From Cytophagales bacterium WSM2-2 (GTDB taxonomy: Bacteria; Bacteroidota; Bacteroidia; Cytophagales; Cyclobacteriaceae): a stretch of 64,000 nt of DNA. The position numbers were made by a program, and so were the translations under genes. Below the pieces are notes generated by a model. The model searched no databases. It had not been told where the DNA came from and saw only the letters and a list, made by a program, of their open reading frames with translations. The stretch covers positions 3,212,001-3,276,000 of the forward strand of contig BNHL01000001.1 in assembly GCA_015472025.1 (NCBI GenBank), given 5' to 3'. Positions 40,548 to 48,965 of this stretch are shown here, one piece after another. How positions within the stretch are numbered: the stretch's first letter is position 1; every line of letters starts with the position of its first letter.

Positions 40548-41701
40548 AGAGAAAATTGAGAATGGGAATGGTGGGTGGAAGTCTCACCTCTTTTATAGGC
40601 CCGGTACACCGCATGGCCGCAGCCATTGACGGCCAGATAGAATTAGTATGTGGCGCGTTCAGTAATAATCCACTTGAATCAAAAACAACGGGAAAGTCCC
40701 TATATCTTGATCCAAAACGTGTGTATGGCTCCTATACAGAAATGTTTGAAAAGGAAAGCGCACTGCCGGCAGACCAGCGAATGGATTTTGTAAGCATTGT
40801 TACACCGAATCATGTTCACTACGAACCGGCAAAGATGGCACTGGAAGCGGGCTTTCATGTCGTTATTGAAAAACCGATTTCCTACTCTTTGGCAGAAGCA
40901 AAAGCACTGGAAAAACTCGTTAGTAAGACAGGACTTATTCTGGCACTGACACATACATACACCGGATATCCGATGGTGAAAGAGGCCAGGGCACTGGTGA
41001 GGTCAGGAAAAATCGGGAAAGTCCGTAAAGTGTTTGTGGAGTATCCCCAGGGATGGCTGTCAAGTGCTTTGGAGAAAACGGGAAATGTTCAGGCTTCATG
41101 GCGCACGGATCCGAAGCGCTCAGGTATGGGTGGCGCAATTGGCGATATCGGCACTCATGCTGCGAATCTCGCGGAATACATTACCGGCTCTGATATCACA
41201 GAAGTTTGTACAATGGTAAATGCTGTTGTTCCTGGTCGTAAGCTTGACGATGATAGTTCCATGCTGCTAAAATTCAGCAACGGTGCGTCTGGCATCCTGC
41301 TGGCCACACAGGTAGCTGCAGGGGAGGAGAATAATTTGAACATCCGCGTGTATGGTGAAAAGGGTGGATTGGAATGGAGACAGGAAGAACCTAATACAGT
41401 GATCGTGAAATGGCTCGACAAGCCAAAGGAAACACTTCGTGCGGGTTGGGGTTATCTGTCTGATGAAGCAAAGGCATTCGTCAGGGTTCCTGCAGGTCAC
41501 CCGGAGGGATACCTGGAGGCTTTTGCCAATATCTACCGGGCATTTACCAAAGCGATGCATGACTATAAGCCTGGAAAGAAAATCAATCCAGCCAGGTATG
41601 ATTTTCCCGGGGCGGAAGAGGGCGTTCGCGGGATGAATTTTGTTGAAACCGTAGTGAAATCGGCTAATTCGAATAAGAAGTGGGTGAAACTAAAATCGTG
41701 A
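40544..41701 (+). CDS. Gfo/Idh/MocA-family NAD(P)-dependent oxidoreductase
   Basis: This 385-aa protein has an N-terminal Rossmann domain (MGMVGGSLTSFIGPVHRMAA), the conserved catalytic-region motif EKPISYSL, and a C-terminal alpha/beta substrate domain with GGAIGDIGTHAANLAEYITG. Such enzymes act on sugars or inositol-like substrates; the substrate is not deducible. Start: GTG at 40544 overlaps the PPK2 stop by four bases; the ATG at 40562 is an alternative. Functional coupling to polyphosphate metabolism is not obvious. Confidence 0.92.
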   Translation: MKRKLRMGMVGGSLTSFIGPVHRMAAAIDGQIELVCGAFSNNPLESKTTGKSLYLDPKRVYGSYTEMFEKESALPADQRMDFVSIVTPNHVHYEPAKMALEAGFHVVIEKPISYSLAEAKALEKLVSKTGLILALTHTYTGYPMVKEARALVRSGKIGKVRKVFVEYPQGWLSSALEKTGNVQASWRTDPKRSGMGGAIGDIGTHAANLAEYITGSDITEVCTMVNAVVPGRKLDDDSSMLLKFSNGASGILLATQVAAGEENNLNIRVYGEKGGLEWRQEEPNTVIVKWLDKPKETLRAGWGYLSDEAKAFVRVPAGHPEGYLEAFANIYRAFTKAMHDYKPGKKINPARYDFPGAEEGVRGMNFVETVVKSANSNKKWVKLKS

Positions 41702-41788
41702 TCAAGCTCAAGTAATAGTGCTTGAATTTTGACCTTTGAATGCCGAACTTAGTCTCTTTCGAATAAGTGAAATTTTGAATTTATAGCT

Positions 41789-42226
41789 ATGAACGGTTTC
41801 TTCGAACATCAGTACTTATCCTATAAAAAGAATCACATCAAAAACCTTCTTGCATTGGCAAAAGCCGATGGCCATGTTCATGCCAAGGAGCAAAAGATGC
41901 TTTTTAAAATTGGCAAACGTTATGGCCTTAAGGAACGGCAAGTGCAGGAACTGATTGACAGCAAGGAGAAATTCACCGTTGATGTTCCTGATAACTTCCA
42001 CGATAAAATGAATGTACTTTTCGACCTCATGCTGATGGTATGGGCCGATGGTGTTGTTGAGAAAAAAGAGATTGCATTCTGTGAGGCTCTCGTGAAGAAG
42101 TTTGGAATGAAAAAAGGCCTCGTGAATTGGCTATTGGAGGAGGTCTTTGACAAGGGTGTATCACCTCCACCCGAAGAATGGGAAGAGATCAAAAGGGAAG
42201 CCAGGGAGATGTTTGTAACGAAGTAA
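41789..42226 (+). CDS. TerB-family protein
   Basis: This 145-aa helix-rich protein has two repeats of the TerB signature: LALAKADGHVHAKEQKML (22-39) and LMVWADGVVEKKEIAFCE (82-99). The paired acidic AD(G) turns are typical of the TerB/DjlA-like fold, thought to bind metal. It is more canonical than the other TerB-like protein in the window. It stands alone between the oxidoreductase and a conserved unknown gene. The function is not established. Confidence 0.8.
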   Translation: MNGFFEHQYLSYKKNHIKNLLALAKADGHVHAKEQKMLFKIGKRYGLKERQVQELIDSKEKFTVDVPDNFHDKMNVLFDLMLMVWADGVVEKKEIAFCEALVKKFGMKKGLVNWLLEEVFDKGVSPPPEEWEEIKREAREMFVTK

Positions 42227-42348
42227 CAAAGCTTATTTCGGGTCCTTCTCGTAAACTAAAATCCCACATAACACGTTAACAAAATTGCTTGCCAGTTTTG
42301 GCGGTTCTTACGGAAATAGGGCGAAATTTATAGGGATATTTAAGGTTT

Positions 42349-43776
42349 ATGGAAGGCGAAAAGAAACTTACCACTCAGGAGAAGGCGCTCCAGATCAATT
42401 TGAGTAAAGACATTTACGGATCATTTGCCGAGGTGGGGGCGGGGCAAGAAACAGCAGCTAATTTCTTTAAAGTAGGAGGTGCCAGTGGCACTATAGCCAA
42501 AACCATGTCGGCTTACGACATGAAATTCAGTGATGCCATCTATGGTCGCTGCGATCGCTATGTAAGCGAAAATCGCCTGGAAAGAATGCTCGAACATGAG
42601 TATCAACTATTACCTGAGCGATTGCCGCACCGGATTGAAGCAACCCGTTTTTTTGCATTCGCGGATACTGTTGAGATATTGAACTACGAACGTACTAACC
42701 AGGGTAACGGCTGGATGGGCTTACGTTTCCAAACGAAACCCATGGGGGCATATAACGATGCCGTTATCCATGTGAAAATGCATGATAACGATCCGCTCCA
42801 ACAACAAGTCGCTCTTGGAATCCTTGGAGTAAACCTGTTGTACGGCTGTATGTTCATTGATGACGTGGAGGAATTCTTGGTTTCACTGGTAGACGGTCTC
42901 ACTACCCGCAGAATTGAAATTGATATGTTCCGCCTTGATGGCCCAGACTTCAGGCATGTTGATAACCGACTAATGGCCTTGAAACTGGTAAAGACCGGTC
43001 TCACCAAAGCTGCCATGTTCGGCCCTGACGGCCATGTGCTTCAGCCTTCAGAATATTTGTACAAGAAAAATGTGCTCGTGCTCCGTGGCCGGTTTCGCCC
43101 GGTAACTCACGTGAACGTGGACATGCTGCTTACTTCACGCAGGCATTTCCTGAACGATCCGGATGTAGATCGGGGCAAGTTGGTGATGCTGACGGAACTG
43201 ACGCTCAATGACCTGGCGCAGGATGGCAATGTAGATGAAAAAGATTTTCTCCATCGAGCCGATATTATCTGTTCGCTCGGACAGAATGTGTTGGTCTCTA
43301 ACTATTTTGAGTATTATCGGCTGGTAGACTACCTGTCTAGCGTAACTAAAGGACGCAAGACAGGCCTCGTGATGGGGATTTATGCTTTGCAGAAAGTTTT
43401 TGATGAGAAGACTTACGAAAACATCCGTGGTGGGATTTTGGAGTGCTTCTCATCCCTCTTTGGTAGCAGCAATAAATTATACATTTACCCCGCCTTGCGC
43501 AAAGACAATACGCTGTTCACGCTAAAGGATTTTGAAGCTGAGCTTCCGGACAATGTCAAGAATCTTTTTCGCTACCTGATGGATAATGGCAAACTGGAAG
43601 ACATTGATGATGCTAATATTGGCAACCTGCATATCATTTCAGATAACGTGTTGGCCATGATTAAGAAGGGCGAACCCGGCTGGGAGAAATTTGTACCGCA
43701 CAAGGTCGAAGAGGCAATCAAAGAACATGGCTTGTTTGACTTTCCTATGGCGGGCAAAGTCGCGGCAAGCGCCTGA
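42349..43776 (+). CDS. Conserved Bacteroidota protein of unknown function
   Basis: This 475-aa soluble protein has a strikingly conserved-looking N-terminus (IYGSFAEVGAGQETAANFF, then GGASGTIAKTMSAYD). The family is, from memory, common across Bacteroidota and often labelled nicotinate-nucleotide adenylyltransferase or TonB receptor by transfer. Neither label is supported here: I see no HxGH-type nucleotidyltransferase motif, no signal peptide and no barrel. No membrane segment is visible. It ends three bases before the stop of the converging coiled-coil gene. No function is assigned. Confidence 0.85.
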   Translation: MEGEKKLTTQEKALQINLSKDIYGSFAEVGAGQETAANFFKVGGASGTIAKTMSAYDMKFSDAIYGRCDRYVSENRLERMLEHEYQLLPERLPHRIEATRFFAFADTVEILNYERTNQGNGWMGLRFQTKPMGAYNDAVIHVKMHDNDPLQQQVALGILGVNLLYGCMFIDDVEEFLVSLVDGLTTRRIEIDMFRLDGPDFRHVDNRLMALKLVKTGLTKAAMFGPDGHVLQPSEYLYKKNVLVLRGRFRPVTHVNVDMLLTSRRHFLNDPDVDRGKLVMLTELTLNDLAQDGNVDEKDFLHRADIICSLGQNVLVSNYFEYYRLVDYLSSVTKGRKTGLVMGIYALQKVFDEKTYENIRGGILECFSSLFGSSNKLYIYPALRKDNTLFTLKDFEAELPDNVKNLFRYLMDNGKLEDIDDANIGNLHIISDNVLAMIKKGEPGWEKFVPHKVEEAIKEHGLFDFPMAGKVAASA

Positions 43777-43779
43777 TTC

Positions 43780-44700
43780 TTATTTCATCTCAAACATTCC
43801 GGTTCCGATTTTGTAGTTCGTTGCGTAAATCTCTACAGTATATTTTCCTGGGGCGTAGTCAGATCCTTTTTCGTAGAGATAAGTAAGTTTTTGCTTTGTG
43901 TTATCGAAGAGAATTTCCTGGGCGGACGTATAAAATTCTTCTTTCCCGTTGTAAACAAAAGTGCCGGACCCTTTGGCCACATCAAAGATTACCTGGTTGT
44001 TTTCATCAATGATGCGGATAATGATTTTCTTTCCTTCGATCGGAGCTACTTTATTTTCAGCGAGGTTAAATTCGACTTTCAGTTTTTGGAGTTGCCTGTT
44101 TTTAAAGGGTGACTCTCTCTCTTTGCCTTTATTGTTAACGGCTTTGATCGCAATATTTTCAGCCTTCAATTGAGAAGCGATGGCTACTTTGTCCGCAAGC
44201 TCATCTTTGTTCTTGGAAAGTCGTGTGATGGAATCGCTCAGCTTGTTTTGTTTTGTTTTCAGGTTACGGTTTTCACTGAAAAGCTGAGTGTTTACATTTT
44301 TCAGTTTTTCAATTTCTTCGTCTTTGAGTTTCAAGAGTTCTTCGTACCCTTCAACTCTGTCTTTCAATTCCTGGAGCGCTTTGGTACTACGTTTGTTACT
44401 TCTCTTCAGTTCAGATTCTACCTCTGCCTTTGCTTTTTGAAGCTCCTTCACATCACCACCTAATTTCTCGATTTCTGCAATCTTCTGATCGAGTTCCGTT
44501 TGAATGTCTTTCAGTTTCTGCATCGTTTCCCCAAGGTCTTCCTCCGTGTTGGCGAGTTGCTCTTTTACCTCCACTTTGTCTTTGTAGTCAAGGTAGATTT
44601 TTACGCTTTGTACTAGAATAATAATGACCAGGAAGGCGATTAAAAACGAGGACTTATTTCCTTTTTTAGACTCAGGGGTTTGTTCAGTGGGCTCAGCCAT
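43780..44700 (-). CDS. Single-pass membrane coiled-coil protein
   Basis: This 306-aa protein has a short cytoplasmic N-terminus, one transmembrane helix (about 18-36, FLIAFLVIIILVQSVKIYL), a long heptad-rich coiled coil (about 40-175, very high Lys/Glu/Leu), and a C-terminal beta-rich domain (about 200-306) with immunoglobulin-like character (KYTVEIYATNYKIG). The topology puts the coiled coil and beta domain in the periplasm. I do not recognise a named family. It may be a structural envelope protein. The next minus-strand gene upstream is the methyltransferase, 32 bases away. Confidence 0.8.
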   Translation of the reverse strand: MAEPTEQTPESKKGNKSSFLIAFLVIIILVQSVKIYLDYKDKVEVKEQLANTEEDLGETMQKLKDIQTELDQKIAEIEKLGGDVKELQKAKAEVESELKRSNKRSTKALQELKDRVEGYEELLKLKDEEIEKLKNVNTQLFSENRNLKTKQNKLSDSITRLSKNKDELADKVAIASQLKAENIAIKAVNNKGKERESPFKNRQLQKLKVEFNLAENKVAPIEGKKIIIRIIDENNQVIFDVAKGSGTFVYNGKEEFYTSAQEILFDNTKQKLTYLYEKGSDYAPGKYTVEIYATNYKIGTGMFEMK

Positions 44701-44732
44701 GGCGGATAGTTAACGGCTTAAAATTAGCTTTT

Positions 44733-45509
44733 TTAATACGACCAAACGAAATGCTGCTTATTCAATGCCAGATCAAAAAACAGGATACCACACCGGTAAA
44801 GGTCAACACTCCCATAGACCAGGTCGTGCTTTTTCATTTCGTTCCAGGCCCTTGCCATTTCTGGTGAATAGTAAATGTCATCGACAACGATCACTCCATG
44901 ATCTGCCATTCTCCTGGCGAGCATATTGAAATAACGGATGGATGGCTCATACCGGTGATTGGCGTCCATCAACACAAAGTCAATCTTAGCGGGATCTTGT
45001 AAATGGTCTGAGAGTGTTTGGTCCAGGTTCCCTTGGACCAACTCGATATTTTTTTGTTTGAAATATTCAAAATTGGTCAGTGCAATGTTGATCATGGCAG
45101 GATTACCTTCAAACGTAAATACTTTGCTATCCTTGATTTTTGATAGATAAAGAGTAGCAATACCCATAGACGTTCCCAATTCCAGGATGCGTTCTGCCTC
45201 AATGTACCTGGCAATCCGGTAGAACAATGCACACTGCTTTTCACGATTTAAGCTTGTGGCGGCCACACGCGCAATTGTGCGCTGGTCGTATTTGAAATGT
45301 GGAGAGACTGCTCCAAGATCTTTTACTTCCACATGACCCTGATTGCTAAGAAGCCTGTCCCGTGTTTTTTCTATCTCAGCAAAAGGCTCATTTTCGCTAC
45401 GGATCACACGGTTGTAAAAATCAAAAAAGAAAGGCGAATGGATTGAGTGCTCATCAACAGAATCAAGCCAGTGACCAATAAAAGATGTTAGGCGGAAGAA
45501 GTTGTGCAC
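44733..45509 (-). CDS. Class I SAM-dependent methyltransferase
   Basis: This 258-aa protein has SAM-binding motif I ILELGTSMGIATLYLS, an acidic motif II (VFTFEGNPAMI), and DFVLMDANHRY plus VIVVDDIYYSPEM. These features resemble O-methyltransferase and class I folds acting on small molecules or cell-surface sugars; the substrate is unknown. The annotated start is GTG (45507-45509) because no ATG fits. A -7 box TATCTTTG on the minus strand lies 15 bases upstream, so the transcript would have almost no leader. Confidence 0.85.
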   Translation of the reverse strand: MHNFFRLTSFIGHWLDSVDEHSIHSPFFFDFYNRVIRSENEPFAEIEKTRDRLLSNQGHVEVKDLGAVSPHFKYDQRTIARVAATSLNREKQCALFYRIARYIEAERILELGTSMGIATLYLSKIKDSKVFTFEGNPAMINIALTNFEYFKQKNIELVQGNLDQTLSDHLQDPAKIDFVLMDANHRYEPSIRYFNMLARRMADHGVIVVDDIYYSPEMARAWNEMKKHDLVYGSVDLYRCGILFFDLALNKQHFVWSY

Positions 45510-45524
45510 AACTAATAGTTAACC

Positions 45525-45532
45525 CAAAGATA
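45525..45532 (-). promoter_or_regulatory. -7 promoter box for the methyltransferase gene
   Basis: TATCTTTG on the minus strand is an exact TAnnTTTG match, 15 bases upstream of the GTG start. Confidence 0.45.
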
Positions 45533-45583
45533 GGGGTTTGCCGGGTGTCATTTGGGATAAAAATCGATGAGAAGTACTAAAGG

Positions 45584-45970
45584 TCAGTTCAGGCGTACCG
45601 GGGCTACCATGGTAAATTCTGGTATGGCGACAAGAAAATGACTGCCATCCATGACGCGCTCCATTAAGTAAGTGCCTGCCATTTTGCCGATTCCGGATTT
45701 AAGATTGCAGCCGGAGACATACTGATGAGATTGCCCGGGTTCGAGCACAGGTTGCTGGCCTACCACACCTTCGCCTTCTACTTCACGTTCCTCGAATCCT
45801 GCATCATTAATATGCCAATGCCTGCGAAGCAATTGTACTGTAAACTCGCTCAGGTTTTCGATTGTGATGCGATAGGTGAAAACATAGTGTAACTGGCTCG
45901 GATTAGAATAGGAAGGTTGATATTCCGTTTCTACCGTTACTTTTACGCCTTGTGTTACTTCAGCAATCAT
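45584..45970 (-). CDS. apaG: ApaG-family protein
   Basis: This 128-aa protein is a single fibronectin-like beta-sandwich with the ApaG signatures: VQLLRRHWHINDAG, EVEGEGVVGQQPVLEPG, and Y.SGC.L....G.M.GTY. ApaG is associated with Co2+/Mg2+ efflux and with the pyrophosphohydrolase ApaH in other bacteria, but its biochemical role is unresolved. Length matches the family. It is monocistronic and diverges from ung. A -7 box six bases upstream of the ATG suggests a nearly leaderless message. Confidence 0.95.
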   Translation of the reverse strand: MIAEVTQGVKVTVETEYQPSYSNPSQLHYVFTYRITIENLSEFTVQLLRRHWHINDAGFEEREVEGEGVVGQQPVLEPGQSHQYVSGCNLKSGIGKMAGTYLMERVMDGSHFLVAIPEFTMVAPVRLN

Positions 45971-45975
45971 CTGGT

Positions 45976-45983
45976 CAAAAGTA
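45976..45983 (-). promoter_or_regulatory. -7 promoter box for apaG (minus strand TACTTTTG)
   Basis: This exact TAnnTTTG match has its last base only six bases upstream of the apaG ATG, which would place the transcription start at or beside the start codon. Confidence 0.45.
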
Positions 45984-46040
45984 TCAAATTTTTCTAATTT
46001 ACAAATTCAATTGTCAAACCGTTCATCGAAAAAATACCCC

Positions 46041-46709
46041 ATGCCAGCCGATGTAAAAATTGCCCCCTCCTGGAAAGGAAAATTGGAGCCTGAATTTGAA
46101 AAAGAATATTTTATTAAGCTCATCGACTTTGTTAAATCCGAATATCAGACGCAGACTGTATATCCGCCTGGCAAAGAAATATTTCGGGCATTTGATTGCT
46201 GTGCATTTGATAATGTGAAAGTGGTGATCATCGGCCAGGACCCTTATCACGGTCCCGGGCAGGCAAATGGTTTATGTTTTTCCGTTCGTGATGGAGTGCG
46301 ACAACCTCCGTCATTGGTCAATATTTTCAAAGAGATAAATAAGGATTTAGGAAAGCCAATTCCTGTGTCGGGTGATCTTGAGCGGTGGGCAAGCCAGGGT
46401 GTGCTTCTACTTAATGCTACACTTACTGTTCGCGGTTCTTCTCCCGGGTCGCATCAGAATAAAGGCTGGGAAACTTTTACAGATGCAGCTATCAAGGCTA
46501 TTTCAGATCAGAAGACAAATGTGGTTTTTCTTCTGTGGGGTGCCTATGCTCAGAAAAAAGGTGAGGTGATAGACCGCTCCCGGCATCTTGTGCTGATGAG
46601 CGCACATCCATCTCCGTTTTCAGCTGACAGGGGCTTTTTCGGAAACAAACACTTTAGCAAAGCCAATGAATATTTGAAGAGCAAAGGGTTAAAAGAAATT
46701 GAATGGTAA
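46041..46709 (+). CDS. ung: Uracil-DNA glycosylase
   Basis: This 222-aa family 1 UDG removes uracil from DNA in base-excision repair. The catalytic water-activating Asp67 sits in GQDPYHGPGQANGL, and His189 in the HPSPFSADRGF loop completes the active site; LLLNATLTV is also conserved. The ATG at 46041 is preferred to an upstream TTG at 46011, because the usual N-terminus aligns with MPADVKIAPSW. It is transcribed divergently from apaG and followed 20 bases later by an AraC-type regulator gene. Confidence 0.97.
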   Translation: MPADVKIAPSWKGKLEPEFEKEYFIKLIDFVKSEYQTQTVYPPGKEIFRAFDCCAFDNVKVVIIGQDPYHGPGQANGLCFSVRDGVRQPPSLVNIFKEINKDLGKPIPVSGDLERWASQGVLLLNATLTVRGSSPGSHQNKGWETFTDAAIKAISDQKTNVVFLLWGAYAQKKGEVIDRSRHLVLMSAHPSPFSADRGFFGNKHFSKANEYLKSKGLKEIEW

Positions 46710-46729
46710 TTTTGGTTATGTAAATTGAA

Positions 46730-47182
46730 ATGGCCGCTGAAGAATATCCGAAGTTCTACCTTTACAAACGAATAGTTCAAACTAAACTCTTCATTGACTC
46801 ACATTTTGCTGAAAAGATAGAGCTCAACGACATTGCAGACGAAGCATATTTTTCCAAGTTCCATTTCATTCGTCTATTCAAAAGTATTTACGGCAAAACT
46901 CCGCATCAGTACCTTACCAATGTCCGCATTGACAAAGCCCAGGAATTCCTGCAAAAGAATCACTCCGTAACTGATGTCTGCTTCATGGTAGGATTCGATA
47001 GTTTGAGCTCCTTCACCGGGTTGTTTAAACGTGTGGTTAAAGTCTCTCCTTCCGTTTATCAACAGCAGTTTTTGGAGCGTCAGCGACAAATCAAGGATGT
47101 TCCTCTGGGATTTATACCCAATTGTTTTGCGGAAAATAAGGGTTGGGCTCAGAATAGCAATTTTCGAGAAGCAAAGAGCTGA
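46730..47182 (+). CDS. AraC-family transcriptional regulator (HTH only)
   Basis: This 150-aa protein consists essentially of the AraC/XylS DNA-binding domain (about 14-110). It has two helix-turn-helix motifs: LNDIADEAYFSKFHFIRLFK, and SVTDVCFMVGFDSLSSFTGLFK with the PSVYQQQF end. There is no large ligand-binding domain, so the effector may be sensed by a partner or by the short C-terminal tail. It is followed 43 bases later by a VOC-family gene, a common pairing in Bacteroidota, and may regulate it. Confidence 0.92.
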   Translation: MAAEEYPKFYLYKRIVQTKLFIDSHFAEKIELNDIADEAYFSKFHFIRLFKSIYGKTPHQYLTNVRIDKAQEFLQKNHSVTDVCFMVGFDSLSSFTGLFKRVVKVSPSVYQQQFLERQRQIKDVPLGFIPNCFAENKGWAQNSNFREAKS

Positions 47183-47225
47183 GCTATTGTTGATGTTTGT
47201 GTCGTAATAAACAATTTCAAATTCA

Positions 47226-47636
47226 ATGATCACCCGAATGAACCACGTTAGCGTGTTTGTTCTTAACCAGGACAGCGCTTATGAGTTTTACGTAAAAAAA
47301 CTCGGATTTAAAGTTCACACTGATGCGCCCATGGGCCCTGGCATGCGCTGGCTTACCGTCTGCCCGCCCGAACAACCCGATCTCGAAATTTCACTAATGT
47401 CGATAGAGGAGGGAATGATGTTCAAAGGTGAAGCAGCGAAACAAATGCGTGAACTTGTCAGCAAAGGAACTTTTGGCTTTGGCGTATTCGAATGCAAAGA
47501 CCTGTTGGCAACTTATGAAGAAATGAAGGCCAAGGGGATTGTCTTTAAAAAACCACCCACGAAAGAGTTTTACGGCTATGAGGCTCTTTTTGTAGATGAT
47601 TCAGGGAACTGGTTTTCGCTAGGACAGAAGAAGTAG
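47226..47636 (+). CDS. VOC-family (glyoxalase/dioxygenase-fold) protein
   Basis: This 136-aa protein has the vicinal-oxygen-chelate fold: an N-terminal HVSVFVLNQDSAYEFYVKKLGFK motif and a C-terminal FVDDSGNWFSLGQ end. Both positions usual for metal ligands are plausible (His near residue 7 and Glu or Asp late), but the exact metal set is not certain. Members include glyoxalases, fosfomycin-resistance-type enzymes and antibiotic-binding proteins. The adjacent AraC-type gene suggests inducible expression. It converges on lepB across a hairpin. Confidence 0.9.
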   Translation: MITRMNHVSVFVLNQDSAYEFYVKKLGFKVHTDAPMGPGMRWLTVCPPEQPDLEISLMSIEEGMMFKGEAAKQMRELVSKGTFGFGVFECKDLLATYEEMKAKGIVFKKPPTKEFYGYEALFVDDSGNWFSLGQKK

Positions 47637-47653
47637 ACTAAGCGATAAACACA

Positions 47654-47695
47654 AGTAGTAAGACATAAGATAACGGTGTCTTACGTCTTACTACT
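47654..47695. terminator. Bidirectional hairpin between the VOC gene and lepB
   Basis: The arms are 47654-47670 and 47679-47695 (17 bases each, 8-base loop), complementary except for one position. On the minus-strand transcript that position is a G-U wobble; on the plus-strand transcript it is a mismatch. It sits between two converging genes (stops at 47636 and 47702), so it can terminate both. There is no long T run. Confidence 0.75.
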
Positions 47696-47701
47696 AACGT
47701 C

Positions 47702-48850
47702 TTAATTAATCATCTTAAAGAATCTCCTCCAGCGGATTTTGTTGAAGAAGTTGCTGTATTTGTCCAGTGACAGCCAGATGAAAAATCCTTTGCCCACAAT
47801 GTGATCTTCGGGGACGAAACCCCAATAGCGTGAGTCGAGTGAGTTGTCGCGGTTGTCACCCATCATGAAATAATAATTCTGGTGGAAAGTGTACTGAGTT
47901 ACTTCCTTACCATCGATGATCAGTTTGCTGCCTTCGATCTTCACGTCATCGTTATGATCGTAGTCGCGGATAGTTCCGCCATAAAGCGCCAACGTAGAGT
48001 CATTGATCGCGATAGTCATTCCTTCTTTGGGGATCGTGAGTTTGCCAAAGTTGTCACCATTCCAGGGAGAGTATTTTGATGCTGTGAAAATTCGCGGGTC
48101 AGCATTGTGATCTGTTGGTAGTAACTCAACTGACTTAATGAACGGCATATTTTTCAATTCCTCAACTTTCTTTGCTGTCAGAAGCATGGAGTACTCCATT
48201 TTATCCGGCTCGGTGCGGGTATATTCAGTATAGTCTTCCGGATCGAGACCAAGCTTATCCATGTTGCGTTGGTTGATTTGATCTTTAGCGATCACATGGT
48301 AACGGAACTGCATATTGTCAGGGTTATTCAATGGTTGCCCATTCACGATGACCTGCCTGTCTTTTATTTCAAACACGTCTCCCGGGATACCCACACAACG
48401 TTTGATATAATTTGTCTTCAGATCTACTGGGTAGCTCGTCCACTGTTCGCGGGGAAGCATGTAGTTGTTTTCAGACATGCCAGGCACATTAAACACGACA
48501 ACGTCCTCGCGCTTCACGTGACTGATGCCAGGCAAACGATAGCTGGGCAACTGAATCCAGTTAAGGTAAGAGGGGATCTCTGTAAACCAGATCTTCTGAT
48601 GTGTCAGCGGTATTTGTAGTGGTGTCCTCGGGGTGCGGGTTCCGTAATGGAACTTACTGACGAACAGAAAATCTCCCACAAGCAGGGAGTTCTCCATGGA
48701 AGGAGTAGGGATGGTATATGCTTCCATAATGAGCCAGCGAATCAACGTAGCAGCGACAACGGCAAAAACAACAGAGTCCCACCACTCACGGATCACCGAT
48801 TTTGGCTTTTTACTTTCTTCTTTTTTCTTCTCCCAGAATTTCCAGTTCAT
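47702..48850 (-). CDS. lepB: Signal peptidase I
   Basis: This 382-aa type I signal peptidase cleaves Sec and Tat signal peptides at the membrane. Catalytic Ser51 lies in PTPSMENSLLVGD and general-base Lys150 in NYIKRCVGIPGD; the box MGDNRDNSLDSRYWG is near the C-terminus. A membrane anchor lies at about 26-42. Between the Lys region and the C-terminal box is a long insertion (about 165-290), as in many Bacteroidota enzymes. The ATG at 48850 is used, not an upstream TTG at 48859. It is the last gene of the parA-parB-DUF5683-dapB-lepB run. Confidence 0.97.
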   Translation of the reverse strand: MNWKFWEKKKEESKKPKSVIREWWDSVVFAVVAATLIRWLIMEAYTIPTPSMENSLLVGDFLFVSKFHYGTRTPRTPLQIPLTHQKIWFTEIPSYLNWIQLPSYRLPGISHVKREDVVVFNVPGMSENNYMLPREQWTSYPVDLKTNYIKRCVGIPGDVFEIKDRQVIVNGQPLNNPDNMQFRYHVIAKDQINQRNMDKLGLDPEDYTEYTRTEPDKMEYSMLLTAKKVEELKNMPFIKSVELLPTDHNADPRIFTASKYSPWNGDNFGKLTIPKEGMTIAINDSTLALYGGTIRDYDHNDDVKIEGSKLIIDGKEVTQYTFHQNYYFMMGDNRDNSLDSRYWGFVPEDHIVGKGFFIWLSLDKYSNFFNKIRWRRFFKMIN

Positions 48851-48965
48851 ATAGATCAATTCAAAATTTAGTATCCAAATTCAAACCATTACTCAAGACC
48901 CAATCCTCCAATTTGAGCGAATCTTGATTATACAGTGCTGCAAAGAAAATCAATTTCCTGGGAAG

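Noticed and set aside
42349-43776. Nicotinate-nucleotide adenylyltransferase or TonB-receptor identity
   Set aside because: No nucleotidyltransferase HxGH motif, signal peptide or barrel strands are visible, so the protein is left without a function.
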